Assembly: GCA_035647615.1 (NCBI GenBank)
Contig: DASRND010000025.1
Coordinates: forward strand, 1 to 64,000
From: Bacteroidales bacterium
Lineage (GTDB): Bacteria; Bacteroidota; Bacteroidia; Bacteroidales; 4484-276
Direction of reading: 5' to 3'
DNA length: 64,000 bases
In this document: positions 49,366 to 58,781 of the stretch, piece by piece
How positions within the stretch are numbered: the stretch's first letter is position 1
How the letters are laid out: every line of letters starts with the position of its first letter
Made by a program: the position numbers and the translations under genes
The notes under the pieces: model-generated
The model's input: only the letters and a program-made list of their open reading frames with translations
Database searches by the model: none
What the model was told of the DNA's origin: nothing

Positions 49366-50718
49366 TTAGCTCATTTCTTTTCTCATCAGGTCGATGCCTT
49401 GTCGCACGATGGTCTGTATTTCAGTTTTGGATGTGTCGATGTATTCGATCAACGCAAAATCCTCTTCGTCCACCTCATAAATGCCAAGTTTTTCCATTTC
49501 ATCAATATCTTCAACCATGATGGATTTGATAAGTTGCAATGGGTAGATATCGAAAGGGAAAACCTTCTCCATACGTCCGGTCATTACAAAAGCGCGGTGT
49601 CCACCATGCAGGTTGGTGTCGAGTTGATATTTTTTATTTTTTCCGTTAAGGAAATTAGGGAATGCATCCGAGAAGCTGAATTTCCCAAATCCCGGCAGCG
49701 CCCAGCCAAGCAATTCGTAATAATCGCCTTCGGGCAGCACGGTCACCTGCGAATCGTAGAAGCCGACGAATCCGATGCTGTCGATCTTTCGTCCGGTAAG
49801 CGCGTTGCCGCTTATGTAGCGAACCTTGCCCGAGTTTACATTGTTGCGGATCATGCTGGCAATGGTAGCGCCCAGACGCGTGCGGATGTAGCGGGGCTTG
49901 AGTACTTCGGAGCCGGTAAGGGCAATGATGCGTTCGGCATTGAAGCGCCCTTCGTTAAAAAGCCGGCCAATGGTGATGACCTCCTGCGGACGCAGATTCC
50001 AAATTACTTCACCTTTATTAACAGGATCAATTTTGTTGATTTGTGTACCAACGTTTCCTGCAGGATGCGGCCCTGCAAACCAGTTGATCTGAACGTTTTT
50101 TGCGTTGGTAAAAACGTCGGAAGGTGTAGTTCCCTGCTGCAGGTTGAGATGGATGATGCCTGTGGTAAGTTTTTTCAGTGTGTCGAGGCCGGTTTGGAAA
50201 TCTGCACCCTGGCCCTGTACGATCAGATTGTAATCGGGTGCAAGCGGATGTGTGTCGAAACCGGAGATGAAAATTGCTTTGGGATCGTCGATGGGATTGG
50301 CGATAACCGAGTAAGGTCGCTGCCTGATGAAAGGCCAAACGCCGCTTTTGAGCATCTTTTCCACTATTTTTTCGCGGGTAAGACTAGCGGGGGTGGCTTT
50401 TCCAAAGTCGACAAATTCCTGCATTCCGTCAGCTTCGATGGTGATCTCCAGCAATACGCGCTTGGCGCCGCGGCGGATTTCCTTCACTGTGCCACTCACT
50501 GGCGAGGTAAAGCGGACGTTCTCGCGGTATTTATCAAAAAATAATTCGCTGCCGGCCTTTACCTTGTCGCCCTCGTGTACCAATGGCTTTGGGAAAACGC
50601 CCACAAAATCAATCGGCTTGATGGCGTAATGCCCCGCATCGACCTCTGTGATGGTCTTCTCGGCTTCTCCGGCCAGTGGAATGTTGAACCCTTTTTTAAT
50701 CGTTATTTTTTTTGACAT
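49366..50718 (-). CDS. nqrA: Na+-translocating NADH:quinone reductase subunit A
   Basis: This 450-residue cytoplasmic subunit is the first gene of the operon. It begins 'ITIKKGFNIPLAGEAEKTI', as expected for NqrA, and contains 'FVGVFPKPLVHEGDKVKAGS', 'FTSPVSGTVKEIRRGAKRVL', 'RPYSVIANPIDDPKAIFIS' and 'WFAGPHPAGNVGTQINKIDP'. It helps form the quinone site. The 370-base gap upstream (to 51090) has AT-rich DNA with a weak TATTTTTG on the minus strand near 50922, but no promoter I am sure of. The six genes are tightly spaced and must be co-transcribed. The pump exports Na+ and makes this a sodium-using organism. Confidence 0.97.
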   Translation of the reverse strand: MSKKITIKKGFNIPLAGEAEKTITEVDAGHYAIKPIDFVGVFPKPLVHEGDKVKAGSELFFDKYRENVRFTSPVSGTVKEIRRGAKRVLLEITIEADGMQEFVDFGKATPASLTREKIVEKMLKSGVWPFIRQRPYSVIANPIDDPKAIFISGFDTHPLAPDYNLIVQGQGADFQTGLDTLKKLTTGIIHLNLQQGTTPSDVFTNAKNVQINWFAGPHPAGNVGTQINKIDPVNKGEVIWNLRPQEVITIGRLFNEGRFNAERIIALTGSEVLKPRYIRTRLGATIASMIRNNVNSGKVRYISGNALTGRKIDSIGFVGFYDSQVTVLPEGDYYELLGWALPGFGKFSFSDAFPNFLNGKNKKYQLDTNLHGGHRAFVMTGRMEKVFPFDIYPLQLIKSIMVEDIDEMEKLGIYEVDEEDFALIEYIDTSKTEIQTIVRQGIDLMRKEMS

Positions 50719-51063
50719 GTCGTAAAATCAAATAGTACCTAATGATTTCTTTCTAAAAGTGGTGCAATATTATAAATTAAATCTGTCTCAGAGCGGATAT
50801 TGTTAATTTATTTCAGTAAAAGGATACTTGAATAACAATGTTATGATGTACTATCGTTTTTCAATAATCCAAGTAAATGCTTTCATTTTATTACGTGTTA
50901 TTGCAAAAAAATATTTGACAGCAAAAATATTCAAAAACTTACATGTATTGTTAACTAATTCACTAAAAGTAAAATTCTCATAACATTTGACCGATAATTT
51001 TGATCAATGAATCAGTTAAAAATTATTGAAGCACGAGATAAACGGACTACTGGGTTTTTCCAT

Positions 51064-51071
51064 TAATTTTG
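51064..51071 (+). promoter_or_regulatory. -7 element of the RNA methyltransferase gene
   Basis: TAATTTTG, full match to TAnnTTTG, 20 bases before the ATG at 51091. Confidence 0.5.
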
Positions 51072-51090
51072 CCGCACACGCAAGCAGTGA

Positions 51091-51852
51091 ATGATGCTCT
51101 CCAAAAATAAAATACAATTTATACGTCAGCTGCATCAGAAGAAATACCGGCAGCAGCATCGGATATTCATCGTTGAAGGTACACGAATGATGGAAGAATT
51201 GGCAAGCAGTACATGGCAAATTGTGGAGGTAATTGCCACCAAAGAATGGCTTTCCAAAAACCGAAAACTTATGCCTGAAGACATTCCGCTGCATGAGGCA
51301 ACCGAAAAGGAGCTTGGGCGCCTTACTACTTTTACCACTGCTCCCGGTGTGCTTGCCGTGGTGCGTATGCCCGCCGAGGCGGCTCCCGGCGCCGATATCC
51401 GGGCGGATTATGTGCTAATGCTCGATGGCATTTCCGATCCGGGCAACCTGGGTACCATTTTGCGCACCGCCGATTGGTTTGGGTTCAAAAATGTTGTCTG
51501 TTCGATGGATACAGTAGAGTTGTTCAACCCAAAAGTGGTGCAGGCTACCATGGGATCGCTTTTCAGAATTAATATTTTTTATGTGGAAGTCGTCAAATTT
51601 TTGCAACAGCTTCCTGACGACATCCCTGTGATAGGAGCAATGCTGGCTGGCGAATCTCTGCCGAAAATAAACTTTGATGATAAAGGAGTTTTTGTAATTG
51701 GCAGCGAGTCGCATGGCATCCGGGCAGAAGTTGAAAGCTTCCTTACCCGGCGGCTTTTCATTCCTGCATGGCACCCCAATGGCCCGGAGTCGCTCAATGC
51801 CTCCATTGCTGCAGCATTGATATGCTACGAGCTGCGCCGCCGCTTGGTCTGA
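51091..51852 (+). CDS. TrmH/SpoU family RNA 2'-O-methyltransferase
   Basis: The 253-residue protein has an N-terminal SpoU substrate-binding domain ('LHQKKYRQQHRIFIVEGTRM') and a knotted SPOUT catalytic domain. Motif 1 is 'LDGISDPGNLGTILRTADWF', motif 2 'GVFVIGSESHGIR' and motif 3 'NGPESLNASIAAALICYEL'. It should methylate a ribose in rRNA or tRNA using SAM; the RlmB-like subgroup acts on 23S rRNA, but the exact target cannot be read from sequence. ATG at 51091 or the adjacent codon is used. Divergent from nqrA. Confidence 0.93.
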   Translation: MMLSKNKIQFIRQLHQKKYRQQHRIFIVEGTRMMEELASSTWQIVEVIATKEWLSKNRKLMPEDIPLHEATEKELGRLTTFTTAPGVLAVVRMPAEAAPGADIRADYVLMLDGISDPGNLGTILRTADWFGFKNVVCSMDTVELFNPKVVQATMGSLFRINIFYVEVVKFLQQLPDDIPVIGAMLAGESLPKINFDDKGVFVIGSESHGIRAEVESFLTRRLFIPAWHPNGPESLNASIAAALICYELRRRLV

Positions 51853-51933
51853 ACTCTTTTTTTATTTTGCAAAAGCAATAAACATTGCATTTAGCGGGTT
51901 GTTAGCTCTAAAATATTAAAACATTATTTTATC

Positions 51934-52158
51934 ATGCTTAAGCTCATCATCATTTCCACCATATTAATAGGACTGGCAATTGCTGGTCTAGCCATCAAAA
52001 TGTTCCTGAAAAAAGGAGGCGAATTTCAAAAATCCTGTGGAAGCGTCGATCCGAGCACGGGCCAGCGCATCGGCTGCAGCTGCGGCAAGAGCAGCGACGA
52101 TAGCTGCGACAACAAACACCAGCGCAAGGAAGTGGATTATGAGGAGATCACCGCATAG
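51934..52158 (+). CDS. Small four-cysteine membrane protein, NqrM-like
   Basis: The 74-residue protein has one N-terminal helix ('LIIISTILIGLAIAGLAIKM'), a basic stretch ('FLKKGG') and then four cysteines: C35 in 'KSCGS', C48 and C50 in 'IGCSCGK' and C58 in 'DSCDNK'. The layout matches NqrM (DUF539), the small membrane protein needed to mature Na+-NQR, probably by delivering iron to the NqrD/NqrE site; in that family one helix is followed by a Ser-Cys-Gly and a cluster of three more Cys. The nqr operon lies 1.2 kb away on the other strand. The name is an inference from layout; overall sequence likeness is limited, and it could be another Cys-rich Bacteroidota membrane protein. Confidence 0.6.
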   Translation: MLKLIIISTILIGLAIAGLAIKMFLKKGGEFQKSCGSVDPSTGQRIGCSCGKSSDDSCDNKHQRKEVDYEEITA

Positions 52159-52617
52159 TTTCCTTCTTTTAAATCCCCAAACCAATATTTCCTTTCAGGC
52201 GCCAGTCACAATGTGAATGCCGCATGACTGCGGCTTTCTATCGTCCGCAGGACATAGAAACGTCAAAATATACCATCAGTCACACCGTGAATGCTGTTTA
52301 AGCCCAAAGCATACACCTCAACCTTTTGTTGTCTGGTCTGACGTAATTCACGGTTTGACTTGCGAAACCCAATCATTTCCGTTTATAAAGTTCCCATGTC
52401 CTGTTTTGTCCCGTAGCAAGAGGATGAAAGTTTGGAGTTGATTGGGCAACGCCATCAGGCCGGAGAGTAATCAATTTTTAAAAAAAAGAAATTAGCTTGT
52501 TTGGATGTCTGAAGAGTCAGTAAAGAGTGGTATTTTTGAAATTTCAAATACAATTTTAGCCTGACCTTTTCAGAAAAATGAAATTAAAAATTACGAATAA
52601 AATAGTTGTTTTAAAAA
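52159..52617. other. Intergenic region with paired 18-base repeats
   Basis: About 460 bases without a gene I can support. 'cagtcacaatgtgaatgc' (52203-52220) recurs with two changes as 'cagtcacaccgtgaatgc' (52277-52294). The first copy contains the palindrome TCACAATGTGA. A short hairpin, 'gccgcatgactgcggc', lies just after it. The two repeats could be regulator sites for the downstream channel gene, or a dispersed repeat. Confidence 0.5.
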
Positions 52618-53814
52618 ATGGAAAAAATAGAGTTTTGGTTTGATCAGGTGAGTAACAGCAGCGACCTGCATCGCTATCTGGTGCTTGCAGTCACCCTGCT
52701 TGTCTTGTTTTTTATCGGTAAAGTTGTTCGGCTTCTAATCAGACGATTGTCGAAAAAACATCTCATCGCCGACAATCCGCTGTACGCCGGTTTTTTGGAA
52801 GCCATTGCCAAGTCGGCCACGATAGTATTATTAAGTTTGGGATTGGTAGTAGGGTTGGGCCTGTTGAGCTTTCCGCCGAAGTACGACGACATGGTTTCTA
52901 CCAGTCGCCAGATACTGATGGCGATTGCCATCGGAGTGTTTGTTTATCAGTTGGTAGAAGTCCCCGCATTGTGGTTTGAAAAACTTATTGAGCGGCGGCA
53001 ATCCTCCTCAATCAACAAAATGTTCGTGCCGGTGATCCGCAAGACGCTGAAGGCGTTGGTGGTGATTCTGATTTTGTTGCAGATTCTTCAGATTTTGAGC
53101 AACAAGCCCATCACCACTATTATCGCAGGGTTGGGTATTGGTAGTTTAGCGATAGCGCTGGCAGCACAGGATACCCTTAAGCATTTTATAGGTTCATTTG
53201 CAATCGCCGGCGACAAGCCATTCGACATCGGCGACCGCGTGAAAGTGGATGGCCACGATGGGTCTGTGGAGAATATCGGGCTGAGGAGCACCAGCATTCG
53301 AACGCTCGATGGACATCTGGTGACCATACCCAACGGAGAGCTGGCCAATTGGACTATTCAGAATATTGGCAAACGACCTTTCATAAAACGCACGATGAAT
53401 GTAACGGTGACATACGACACCCCGCCTGGGAAAATTCAGGAAGGTATCGATATCATCAAAAAACTCCTCGATAATCACGAAGGTATGAATGCCAACTTTC
53501 CGCCCAGGGTTTATTTTAACGGACTCAACAGCACCTCGCTCAACATTCTGGTGGTTTATTGGTACCATCCGCCCGATTATTGGAAATATATGGATTTCTC
53601 CGAAAAGCTGAATTTCGACATTATCAGCCGGTTCAATGCAGCTGGTATCGATTTTGCCTATCCTACACAAACTATTTATGTAGCTGGTGACAAAAGTCGC
53701 CCGCTCGACTTTGGCCTGCGCGACTTGCGCGAAAAAGAAGAGGGTAATCAGATAACCGACAGCAACCATCAACCCGACAGTGCTCCCGATCCGTTGAAAG
53801 AAAGCCCGAGGTAA
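52618..53814 (+). CDS. MscS-type mechanosensitive ion channel
   Basis: The 398-residue protein has N-terminal membrane segments (about residues 17-40, 60-82, 100-118 and 140-160). The pore helix and start of the beta domain read 'GLGIGSLAIALAAQDTLKHF' then 'GSFAIAGDKPFDIGDRVKVD', the family's most conserved stretch. The beta and alpha/beta domains follow ('GSVENIGLRSTSIRTLDGHL', 'IPNGELANWTIQNIGKRPF'). It should open under membrane tension and release solutes during hypo-osmotic shock. The tail (about 370-398) is polar and unstructured. Monocistronic. Confidence 0.93.
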   Translation: MEKIEFWFDQVSNSSDLHRYLVLAVTLLVLFFIGKVVRLLIRRLSKKHLIADNPLYAGFLEAIAKSATIVLLSLGLVVGLGLLSFPPKYDDMVSTSRQILMAIAIGVFVYQLVEVPALWFEKLIERRQSSSINKMFVPVIRKTLKALVVILILLQILQILSNKPITTIIAGLGIGSLAIALAAQDTLKHFIGSFAIAGDKPFDIGDRVKVDGHDGSVENIGLRSTSIRTLDGHLVTIPNGELANWTIQNIGKRPFIKRTMNVTVTYDTPPGKIQEGIDIIKKLLDNHEGMNANFPPRVYFNGLNSTSLNILVVYWYHPPDYWKYMDFSEKLNFDIISRFNAAGIDFAYPTQTIYVAGDKSRPLDFGLRDLREKEEGNQITDSNHQPDSAPDPLKESPR

Positions 53815-53848
53815 TCAGCAGAGGCGTCCTTTATGGACGCCGTGATGT

Positions 53849-54259
53849 CTAAATTCCCAGCTCCCGCCTTCTGATTTTGTTGTACCACGAAAGCAGATAA
53901 AAAATGCCAGGGATAAGCAGTGGTAACGAAAGCAACAGCGCGTAATGTATGGTCCCAAAAACCGGAGAAAAAGCTGTGAATAATCCGATGATTAACCCAG
54001 CCAGCGTGAGCAGAACACCGCCGGCAATCTCGATAAGCCATCCTGCAATATATCCGAAGATCGACAGCGAGAGAAGTGTTAGCACCAACAGCAACTCAAA
54101 GGAGGCGTGTGCGTCACGCAATATCGCAAAGCCCTGCCCGAACAAAAACGAGATTATTAGTACCAGCCCTAGAAATCCGCTGAGCCTGGCAGCCCAGCGG
54201 TAGTTGCGGAAATAGGCCAGCGTTTTTCTCAGTAGAATGCGGCGCTTTTTGTCGGACAT
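53849..54259 (-). CDS. Small four-helix membrane protein of unknown function
   Basis: The 136-residue protein has a basic N-terminus ('MSDKKRRILLRKTLAYFRNY') and four hydrophobic segments at about residues 28-46, 55-74, 77-98 and 104-125, ending 'YNKIRRRELGI'. The fourth looks like a hairpin partner of the third. I do not recognise a named family; short proteins of this kind are common in Bacteroidota. It lies 11 bases after the lon start region on the same strand direction, with lon ending at 54271, so both may share a transcript. Confidence 0.6.
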   Translation of the reverse strand: MSDKKRRILLRKTLAYFRNYRWAARLSGFLGLVLIISFLFGQGFAILRDAHASFELLLVLTLLSLSIFGYIAGWLIEIAGGVLLTLAGLIIGLFTAFSPVFGTIHYALLLSLPLLIPGIFYLLSWYNKIRRRELGI

Positions 54260-54270
54260 AGGAGATGCTT

Positions 54271-56742
54271 TTAAGGTATATTGTAATCGAATTTAAACTT
54301 TACAGGATTTTCAACCTTTTCGTCGAGCAGCGCATGTTTCAGCACCTGACGCATATTATCAACATAATGAAACGTCAAACCTTGGAGGTATTTGCTGCTG
54401 ATCTCGTTGATATCTTTCTCGTTTTCTTTGGAGATGATTATGTTGGTGATTTTGGCGCGCTTGGCAGCGAGAATTTTTTCTTTGATGCCGCCCACTGGAA
54501 GCACTTTTCCACGGAGGGTTATCTCGCCGGTCATGGCTATTTTACTGCGTACTTTGCGTTGTGTAAACAGCGACGCCAGTCCGGTGAGCATTGTGATGCC
54601 TGCTGAGGGGCCATCTTTGGGCGTGGCGCCTTCGGGGATGTGGATGTGCAGGTTGTAATTGCGAAAAACTGCTGCCGGAATATCCAGCTCATCGGCGTGG
54701 GCTTTTATCCATTCGAAGGCAATCGTTGCCGATTCTTTCATTACATCGCCCAGGTTGCCCGTAAGGGTGAGATTGCCTTTGCCAGGGCTGATGCTCGACT
54801 CGATAAACAATATTTCGCCGCCTACTGCCGTCCAGGCCAGACCGGTAACCACGCCGGCCACGTCGTTGCTGATAGAACGTTCGCGGTCGAAACGGGCAGA
54901 TCCCAGGCCTTTCTGCAAATCCTCTTCGCTAACTTTTTTGGTATATTTTTCGCCTTCGGCAATGAAACGTGCCTTGCCACGGATGAGTTTGGCGATATGT
55001 TTTTCGAGCAATCGAACGCCGGATTCGCGGGTGTAGTTTTCGATTACCTTTTCTATAATAGCTTTGTGGAAGGAGATTTGCGTCCGCTTTACACCGTGTT
55101 CTGCCAATTGTTTTGGGATGAGGTGGCGTTTGGCAATCTCCACTTTTTCTTCGAGCAGGTATCCGCTGATGTCGATTATTTCCATGCGGTCGCGCAAGGC
55201 AGGATGAACTGAGGAAAGCGTGTTGGCGGTGGCGATAAAAAGTACGCGAGAAAGGTCGTACTCCATCTCCAGAAAATTGTCGTAAAAGGTAGTGTTTTGC
55301 TCCGGGTCGAGCACTTCGAGCAGCGCTGCCGACGGGTCGCCGCTGTGGGTGGCACCCAGCACTTTGTCGATTTCGTCGAGGACAAACACGGGGTTGGAAG
55401 CCTTAGCTTTGCGCAAACTTTGGATGATACGTCCGGGCATGGCGCCGATGTAGGTTTTGCGGTGGCCGCGGATTTCGGCTTCATCGCGCAGGCCGCCCAG
55501 CGATATACGGATGTATTTGCGTTCCACCGCCCGCGCTACAGACTTTCCGAGCGAAGTTTTCCCGACGCCCGGAGGGCCGACCAGACAAATGATAGGCGAC
55601 TTCATATCGCCTTTAAGCTTCAATACTGCCAGATATTCGATGATGCGCTCTTTTACCTTTTCCAAACCATAATGATCCTCGTCGAGTATCTTTTGGGCAT
55701 GTTTCAGATCGAAGTTGTCCTTTGTGTATTCGTTCCAGGGCAGCTCCACCAAGGTCTCCAGGTAATTGAGCTGTATGGAATAATCCATGGCGTTGGGGTT
55801 GATGCGCTGCAACTTTAGCAGCTCTTTTTCAAAAGTCTCTGCCACCTCCTTCGACCATTTTTTTGTTTTGGCTTTTTCGCGCAGCTCCTCGATTTCCTGT
55901 TGCTGCGAAGTTCCTCCCAGCTCCTCCTGTATCGTTTTGAGTTGTTGGTTGAGGATATAGTCGCGCTGCTGCTTGTCGAGGTCAACTTTTACCTTGTCCT
56001 GAATTTTGTTTTTCAGTTCGAGCATCTGCTTTTCTTTGCTCAGCGCCTCCAGCACTTTGTGTGCGCGTTCGCGGAGTTCCGAAACCTCCAGCAGCTTTTG
56101 CTTTTCAGCAATATCAATATTAAGATTACTCGAAACGAAATTGACCAAAAACACTGTGCTTTCGATGTTTTTGATGGCAAAGGCAGCGTCGCTGGGAATA
56201 TTTGGCGAAAGCTTGATGATTTCTATCGAAAGGTCTTTGAGCGAAGAAATCAACGCGTGGAAATTTTCATCTTCGCTGGGGCGCGCTGCCGTTTCGAAAG
56301 TGCTCACCTGCGCAATAAAATAGGGCTGGTCGGTCACCATCTGGTTGATCATGATGCGCTTTTTGCCCTGGATGATCACCGTGGTGTTGCCGTCGGGCAT
56401 TTGCAAAATGCGCATGATGGTGGCCATGGTGCCTATCTGGTAGAGCTCGTCTTTGGTCGGGTCGTCGATTTCGGGATCTTTTTGTGCTACGACGCCGATG
56501 GGCTTCTTGGTCTGGTAGGCGTCGCGGATAAGCTGGATACTTTTGTCGCGCCCCACCGTGATGGGAATCACCACGCCCGGGAAAAGCACCGTGTTGCGCA
56601 GTGGCAGTATCGAAAGCACATCGGGCACTTCCTCGGCATTCATTACCTCTTCGTCTTCCTGCGAAAGCAAAGGGATAAATTCCGCGTCGTTTTCGATGAT
56701 GTCAGTAAATCGTTGGCTTTTGATCTCTATTTTATCAATCAT
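54271..56742 (-). CDS. lon: Lon ATP-dependent protease
   Basis: The 823-residue protein is a LonA protease that degrades damaged and regulatory proteins in the cytoplasm. It has an N-terminal substrate-recognition domain ('[20 protein letters not shown]', about residues 43-245), the coiled coil, the AAA+ module with Walker A '[18 protein letters not shown]' and Walker B '[13 protein letters not shown]', and the C-terminal serine-lysine peptidase: Ser in '[14 protein letters not shown]' and Lys in '[16 protein letters not shown]'. Length is standard. The gene for a small membrane protein follows 11 bases after its stop. The upstream gap (56743-56975) shows no promoter of the standard type. Confidence 0.98.
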   Translation of the reverse strand: MIDKIEIKSQRFTDIIENDAEFIPLLSQEDEEVMNAEEVPDVLSILPLRNTVLFPGVVIPITVGRDKSIQLIRDAYQTKKPIGVVAQKDPEIDDPTKDELYQIGTMATIMRILQMPDGNTTVIIQGKKRIMINQMVTDQPYFIAQVSTFETAARPSEDENFHALISSLKDLSIEIIKLSPNIPSDAAFAIKNIESTVFLVNFVSSNLNIDIAEKQKLLEVSELRERAHKVLEALSKEKQMLELKNKIQDKVKVDLDKQQRDYILNQQLKTIQEELGGTSQQQEIEELREKAKTKKWSKEVAETFEKELLKLQRINPNAMDYSIQLNYLETLVELPWNEYTKDNFDLKHAQKILDEDHYGLEKVKERIIEYLAVLKLKGDMKSPIICLVGPPGVGKTSLGKSVARAVERKYIRISLGGLRDEAEIRGHRKTYIGAMPGRIIQSLRKAKASNPVFVLDEIDKVLGATHSGDPSAALLEVLDPEQNTTFYDNFLEMEYDLSRVLFIATANTLSSVHPALRDRMEIIDISGYLLEEKVEIAKRHLIPKQLAEHGVKRTQISFHKAIIEKVIENYTRESGVRLLEKHIAKLIRGKARFIAEGEKYTKKVSEEDLQKGLGSARFDRERSISNDVAGVVTGLAWTAVGGEILFIESSISPGKGNLTLTGNLGDVMKESATIAFEWIKAHADELDIPAAVFRNYNLHIHIPEGATPKDGPSAGITMLTGLASLFTQRKVRSKIAMTGEITLRGKVLPVGGIKEKILAAKRAKITNIIISKENEKDINEISSKYLQGLTFHYVDNMRQVLKHALLDEKVENPVKFKFDYNIP

Positions 56743-56975
56743 ATATTTTTTGTCTTCTGCGTCAATGTGTCAGGAAAATTGGATTTCTATCACCAGCTTC
56801 ATCCGGTAATAAATGCTGCTGTTGGCTTGTAAATAGCTGATGAGGTGATTCTTTATTAAAATATTAGCAAATAAATTTTATAGCAAGCTTCCTTTATCAA
56901 TCTGCATTCCATCAGGCTGTAGTCTGAAATATTGGCAAAGACCATCGGGAAAGCTGCCACCCAAACCACTAACTG

Positions 56976-58163
56976 CTAAAAAGGTTTTCCGCTGTCGGTA
57001 AGTTCTTTGAGGTAGGCCATAATTTTTGTGTCGGCGTCGGTGTAGCTCACCTCACGGCGTTTGTACACGCGGCTTGCCACCAGTTGCGCCTTGTCGATGT
57101 TGTAAGATTTGAATCCTGCCGTGCCGCCCCAGGCAAACGACGGGATGAATTGGCGCTGAAATCCCGACCCGAAAATATTGGCGCTTACGCCCACCACCGT
57201 TCCGGTATTAAACATTGTGTTGATGCCACACTTGGAATGGTCGCCCATGATGAGGCCACAAAACTGCTTGCCCGTTGCTACAAATGTTTGGCTGGGATAG
57301 CTCCACACGCGCACTTCGTCGTAGGTATTTTTGAGGTTGGATGAGTTGGTGTCGGCGCCAATGTTGCACCATTCACCAATTACCGAGTTGCCGATAAAAC
57401 CTTCGTGTGATTTGTTAGTATAACCAAAAATCACCACATTGTTGAGCTCGCCGCCCACCTTGCAGTGCGGACCGATGGTGGTTGCGCCGTAAATTTTGGC
57501 GCCCATCTTCACGGTGGAATTATTGCACAAGGCAAACGGGCCACGAATCATGGAGCCTTCCATCACTTCGGCGCCCTTGCCGATATACACAGAGCCGGTG
57601 CTGGTGTTGATGGTGGCCCCAAACACTTTGGCGTCGTGGTGGATAAAAAGCTTGCCTTTGCCGATGATCAGATTGGAAGCATCCGGTTTCTGCGACTTTT
57701 GTCCTTTGATTGCTTGTGCAAAATCCTCTTCGATTGCTTCTCCATTCATGGCAAAAATATCCCAGGGATATTCAATTTTGCGGCAAGGCTCATCGAGAAA
57801 TATTTTGGTGCAGGTTTCGTCGTCACTCTCTGACGAAAACTCCACTTTTTCTAAATCCATGCGTCGGGCCACGGTTTTGAGGTCGCCCACCAGCGACTGG
57901 TCAGGCTCCAGTTTAAGGATAAGCTTTACAAGTGCCGGAGTGGGCAATACCGAAGCGTTGATCAAAACTGTGTCTTTGTCCTTCTTTAACGGATATTTCA
58001 GTTGCAGGTAAGGTTCCGTAAGCGTGTAAGTTTTTGCTTTGAGCAGCTTCTCCCATTTCTCGCGCAGAGTAGTAATGCCCAGGCGCAGTTCAGCAACGGG
58101 ACGTGTAAAAGTGAGTGGCAACAAGTGGTTGCGCGAATAGTCGTCAAAAAGAATATAGTTCAT
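56976..58163 (-). CDS. GlmU-like sugar nucleotidyltransferase with left-handed beta-helix
   Basis: The protein (395 residues from the ATG at 58163) belongs to a GlmU-like family typical of Bacteroidota. The N-terminal part (about 1-180) resembles a nucleotidyltransferase fold ('MNYILFDDYSRNHLLPLTFT', 'RPVAELRLGITTLREKW'). The C-terminal part is a left-handed beta-helix made of hexapeptides ('VYIGKGAEVMEGSMIRGPFA', 'IGPHCKVGGELNNVVIFGYT'). It probably makes or binds a nucleotide sugar for the cell wall; the usual G-x-G-T-R-M loop of GlmU is absent, so catalytic details are uncertain. The long frame to 58343 is rejected: a TACCTTTG -7 element (58220-58227) lies inside that extension. Confidence 0.85.
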   Translation of the reverse strand: MNYILFDDYSRNHLLPLTFTRPVAELRLGITTLREKWEKLLKAKTYTLTEPYLQLKYPLKKDKDTVLINASVLPTPALVKLILKLEPDQSLVGDLKTVARRMDLEKVEFSSESDDETCTKIFLDEPCRKIEYPWDIFAMNGEAIEEDFAQAIKGQKSQKPDASNLIIGKGKLFIHHDAKVFGATINTSTGSVYIGKGAEVMEGSMIRGPFALCNNSTVKMGAKIYGATTIGPHCKVGGELNNVVIFGYTNKSHEGFIGNSVIGEWCNIGADTNSSNLKNTYDEVRVWSYPSQTFVATGKQFCGLIMGDHSKCGINTMFNTGTVVGVSANIFGSGFQRQFIPSFAWGGTAGFKSYNIDKAQLVASRVYKRREVSYTDADTKIMAYLKELTDSGKPF

Positions 58164-58219
58164 CTTGCAGAGGTTTCTTAGTTTTAAAATTTTATCACGT
58201 TCATTACATATGTGATTAC

Positions 58220-58227
58220 AAAGGTAG
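58220..58227 (-). promoter_or_regulatory. -7 element of the GlmU-like gene
   Basis: TACCTTTG on the minus strand, 57 bases before the chosen ATG, which argues against the longer frame. Confidence 0.5.
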
Positions 58228-58389
58228 TAAAATTTAATGCAGCATACCGGCTTGCGCGAGGGGAGGAGGGGAGGGTTTGAGGATGCTCCAACAAGAGTGC
58301 ATAAAAGAGTTTTTCTAAGTTTACCTGAATAGTTTAGCTGCAAATAACAAGGTTTTATCCTCTCTTCTGATTTGGTCTTTTAGGCAAAC

Positions 58390-58427
58390 AAAAAAAGCCT
58401 TCACTGCGTAGTGAAAGCTTTTTTTAT
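58390..58427 (-). terminator. Terminator of rpmE
   Basis: AAGCCTTCAC (58395-58404) pairs with GTGAAAGCTT (58411-58420) with one mismatch; on the minus strand the stem is followed by a T-run. It lies 20 bases past the rpmE stop. Confidence 0.85.
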
Positions 58428-58446
58428 TTAAAACAGGATGCGATCC

Positions 58447-58710
58447 TTATTTCTTCTCGAGATGATTTTTGTACCTGTTTTTGAATTTATCCACACGACC
58501 TGCCGTATCCACCAGCTTCATCTTTCCGGTGAAGAAAGGGTGCGAGGTGTGCGAAATTTCAAGTTTGATCAACGGATACTCTTTTCCGTCTTCTTCCCAT
58601 TTGATGGTCTCACGTGTAGCCGCTGTTGAGCGGGACATAAAAGTGTAACCATTCGACATATCCTGAAAAATTACAGGTCTGTATTCTTTTGGATGAATTC
58701 CTTTTTTCAT
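58447..58710 (-). CDS. rpmE: 50S ribosomal protein L31, type B
   Basis: The 87-residue protein is L31 of type B: '[20 protein letters not shown]' at the start and '[20 protein letters not shown]' in the middle, then '[13 protein letters not shown]'. It lacks the CxxC zinc pairs of type A L31. In organisms with both, the zinc-free form replaces the other under zinc shortage; in most Bacteroidota type B is the only copy, so housekeeping use is likely. It has a very good promoter (58737-58766) and a clear terminator, so it forms a single-gene unit. Confidence 0.97.
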   Translation of the reverse strand: MKKGIHPKEYRPVIFQDMSNGYTFMSRSTAATRETIKWEEDGKEYPLIKLEISHTSHPFFTGKMKLVDTAGRVDKFKNRYKNHLEKK

Positions 58711-58736
58711 GTTTAAAATCTTTTATTTTCGGCCGG

Positions 58737-58766
58737 CAAAAGTAATTATTAATTTGTAAAAACCAA
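58737..58766 (-). promoter_or_regulatory. Complete sigma-ABfr promoter of rpmE
   Basis: On the minus strand a TTG (58764-58766) is followed after 19 bases by TACTTTTG (58737-58744), the full Bacteroidota -33/-7 arrangement. The ATG lies 26 bases further. This is the best promoter in the window. Confidence 0.75.
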
Positions 58767-58781
58767 CTATTTTCTAAAAAG

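Noticed and set aside
49399..50544. 381-residue plus-strand ORF opposite nqrA
   Set aside because: Complete overlap with a certain gene; Cys/Phe/His-rich composition of a shadow frame.
55900..56832. 310-residue plus-strand ORF opposite lon
   Set aside because: Antisense to Lon with no recognisable domain.
58164..58343. N-terminal extension of the GlmU-like protein
   Set aside because: It contains a promoter element and lacks the family's N-terminal pattern, which begins at 58163.
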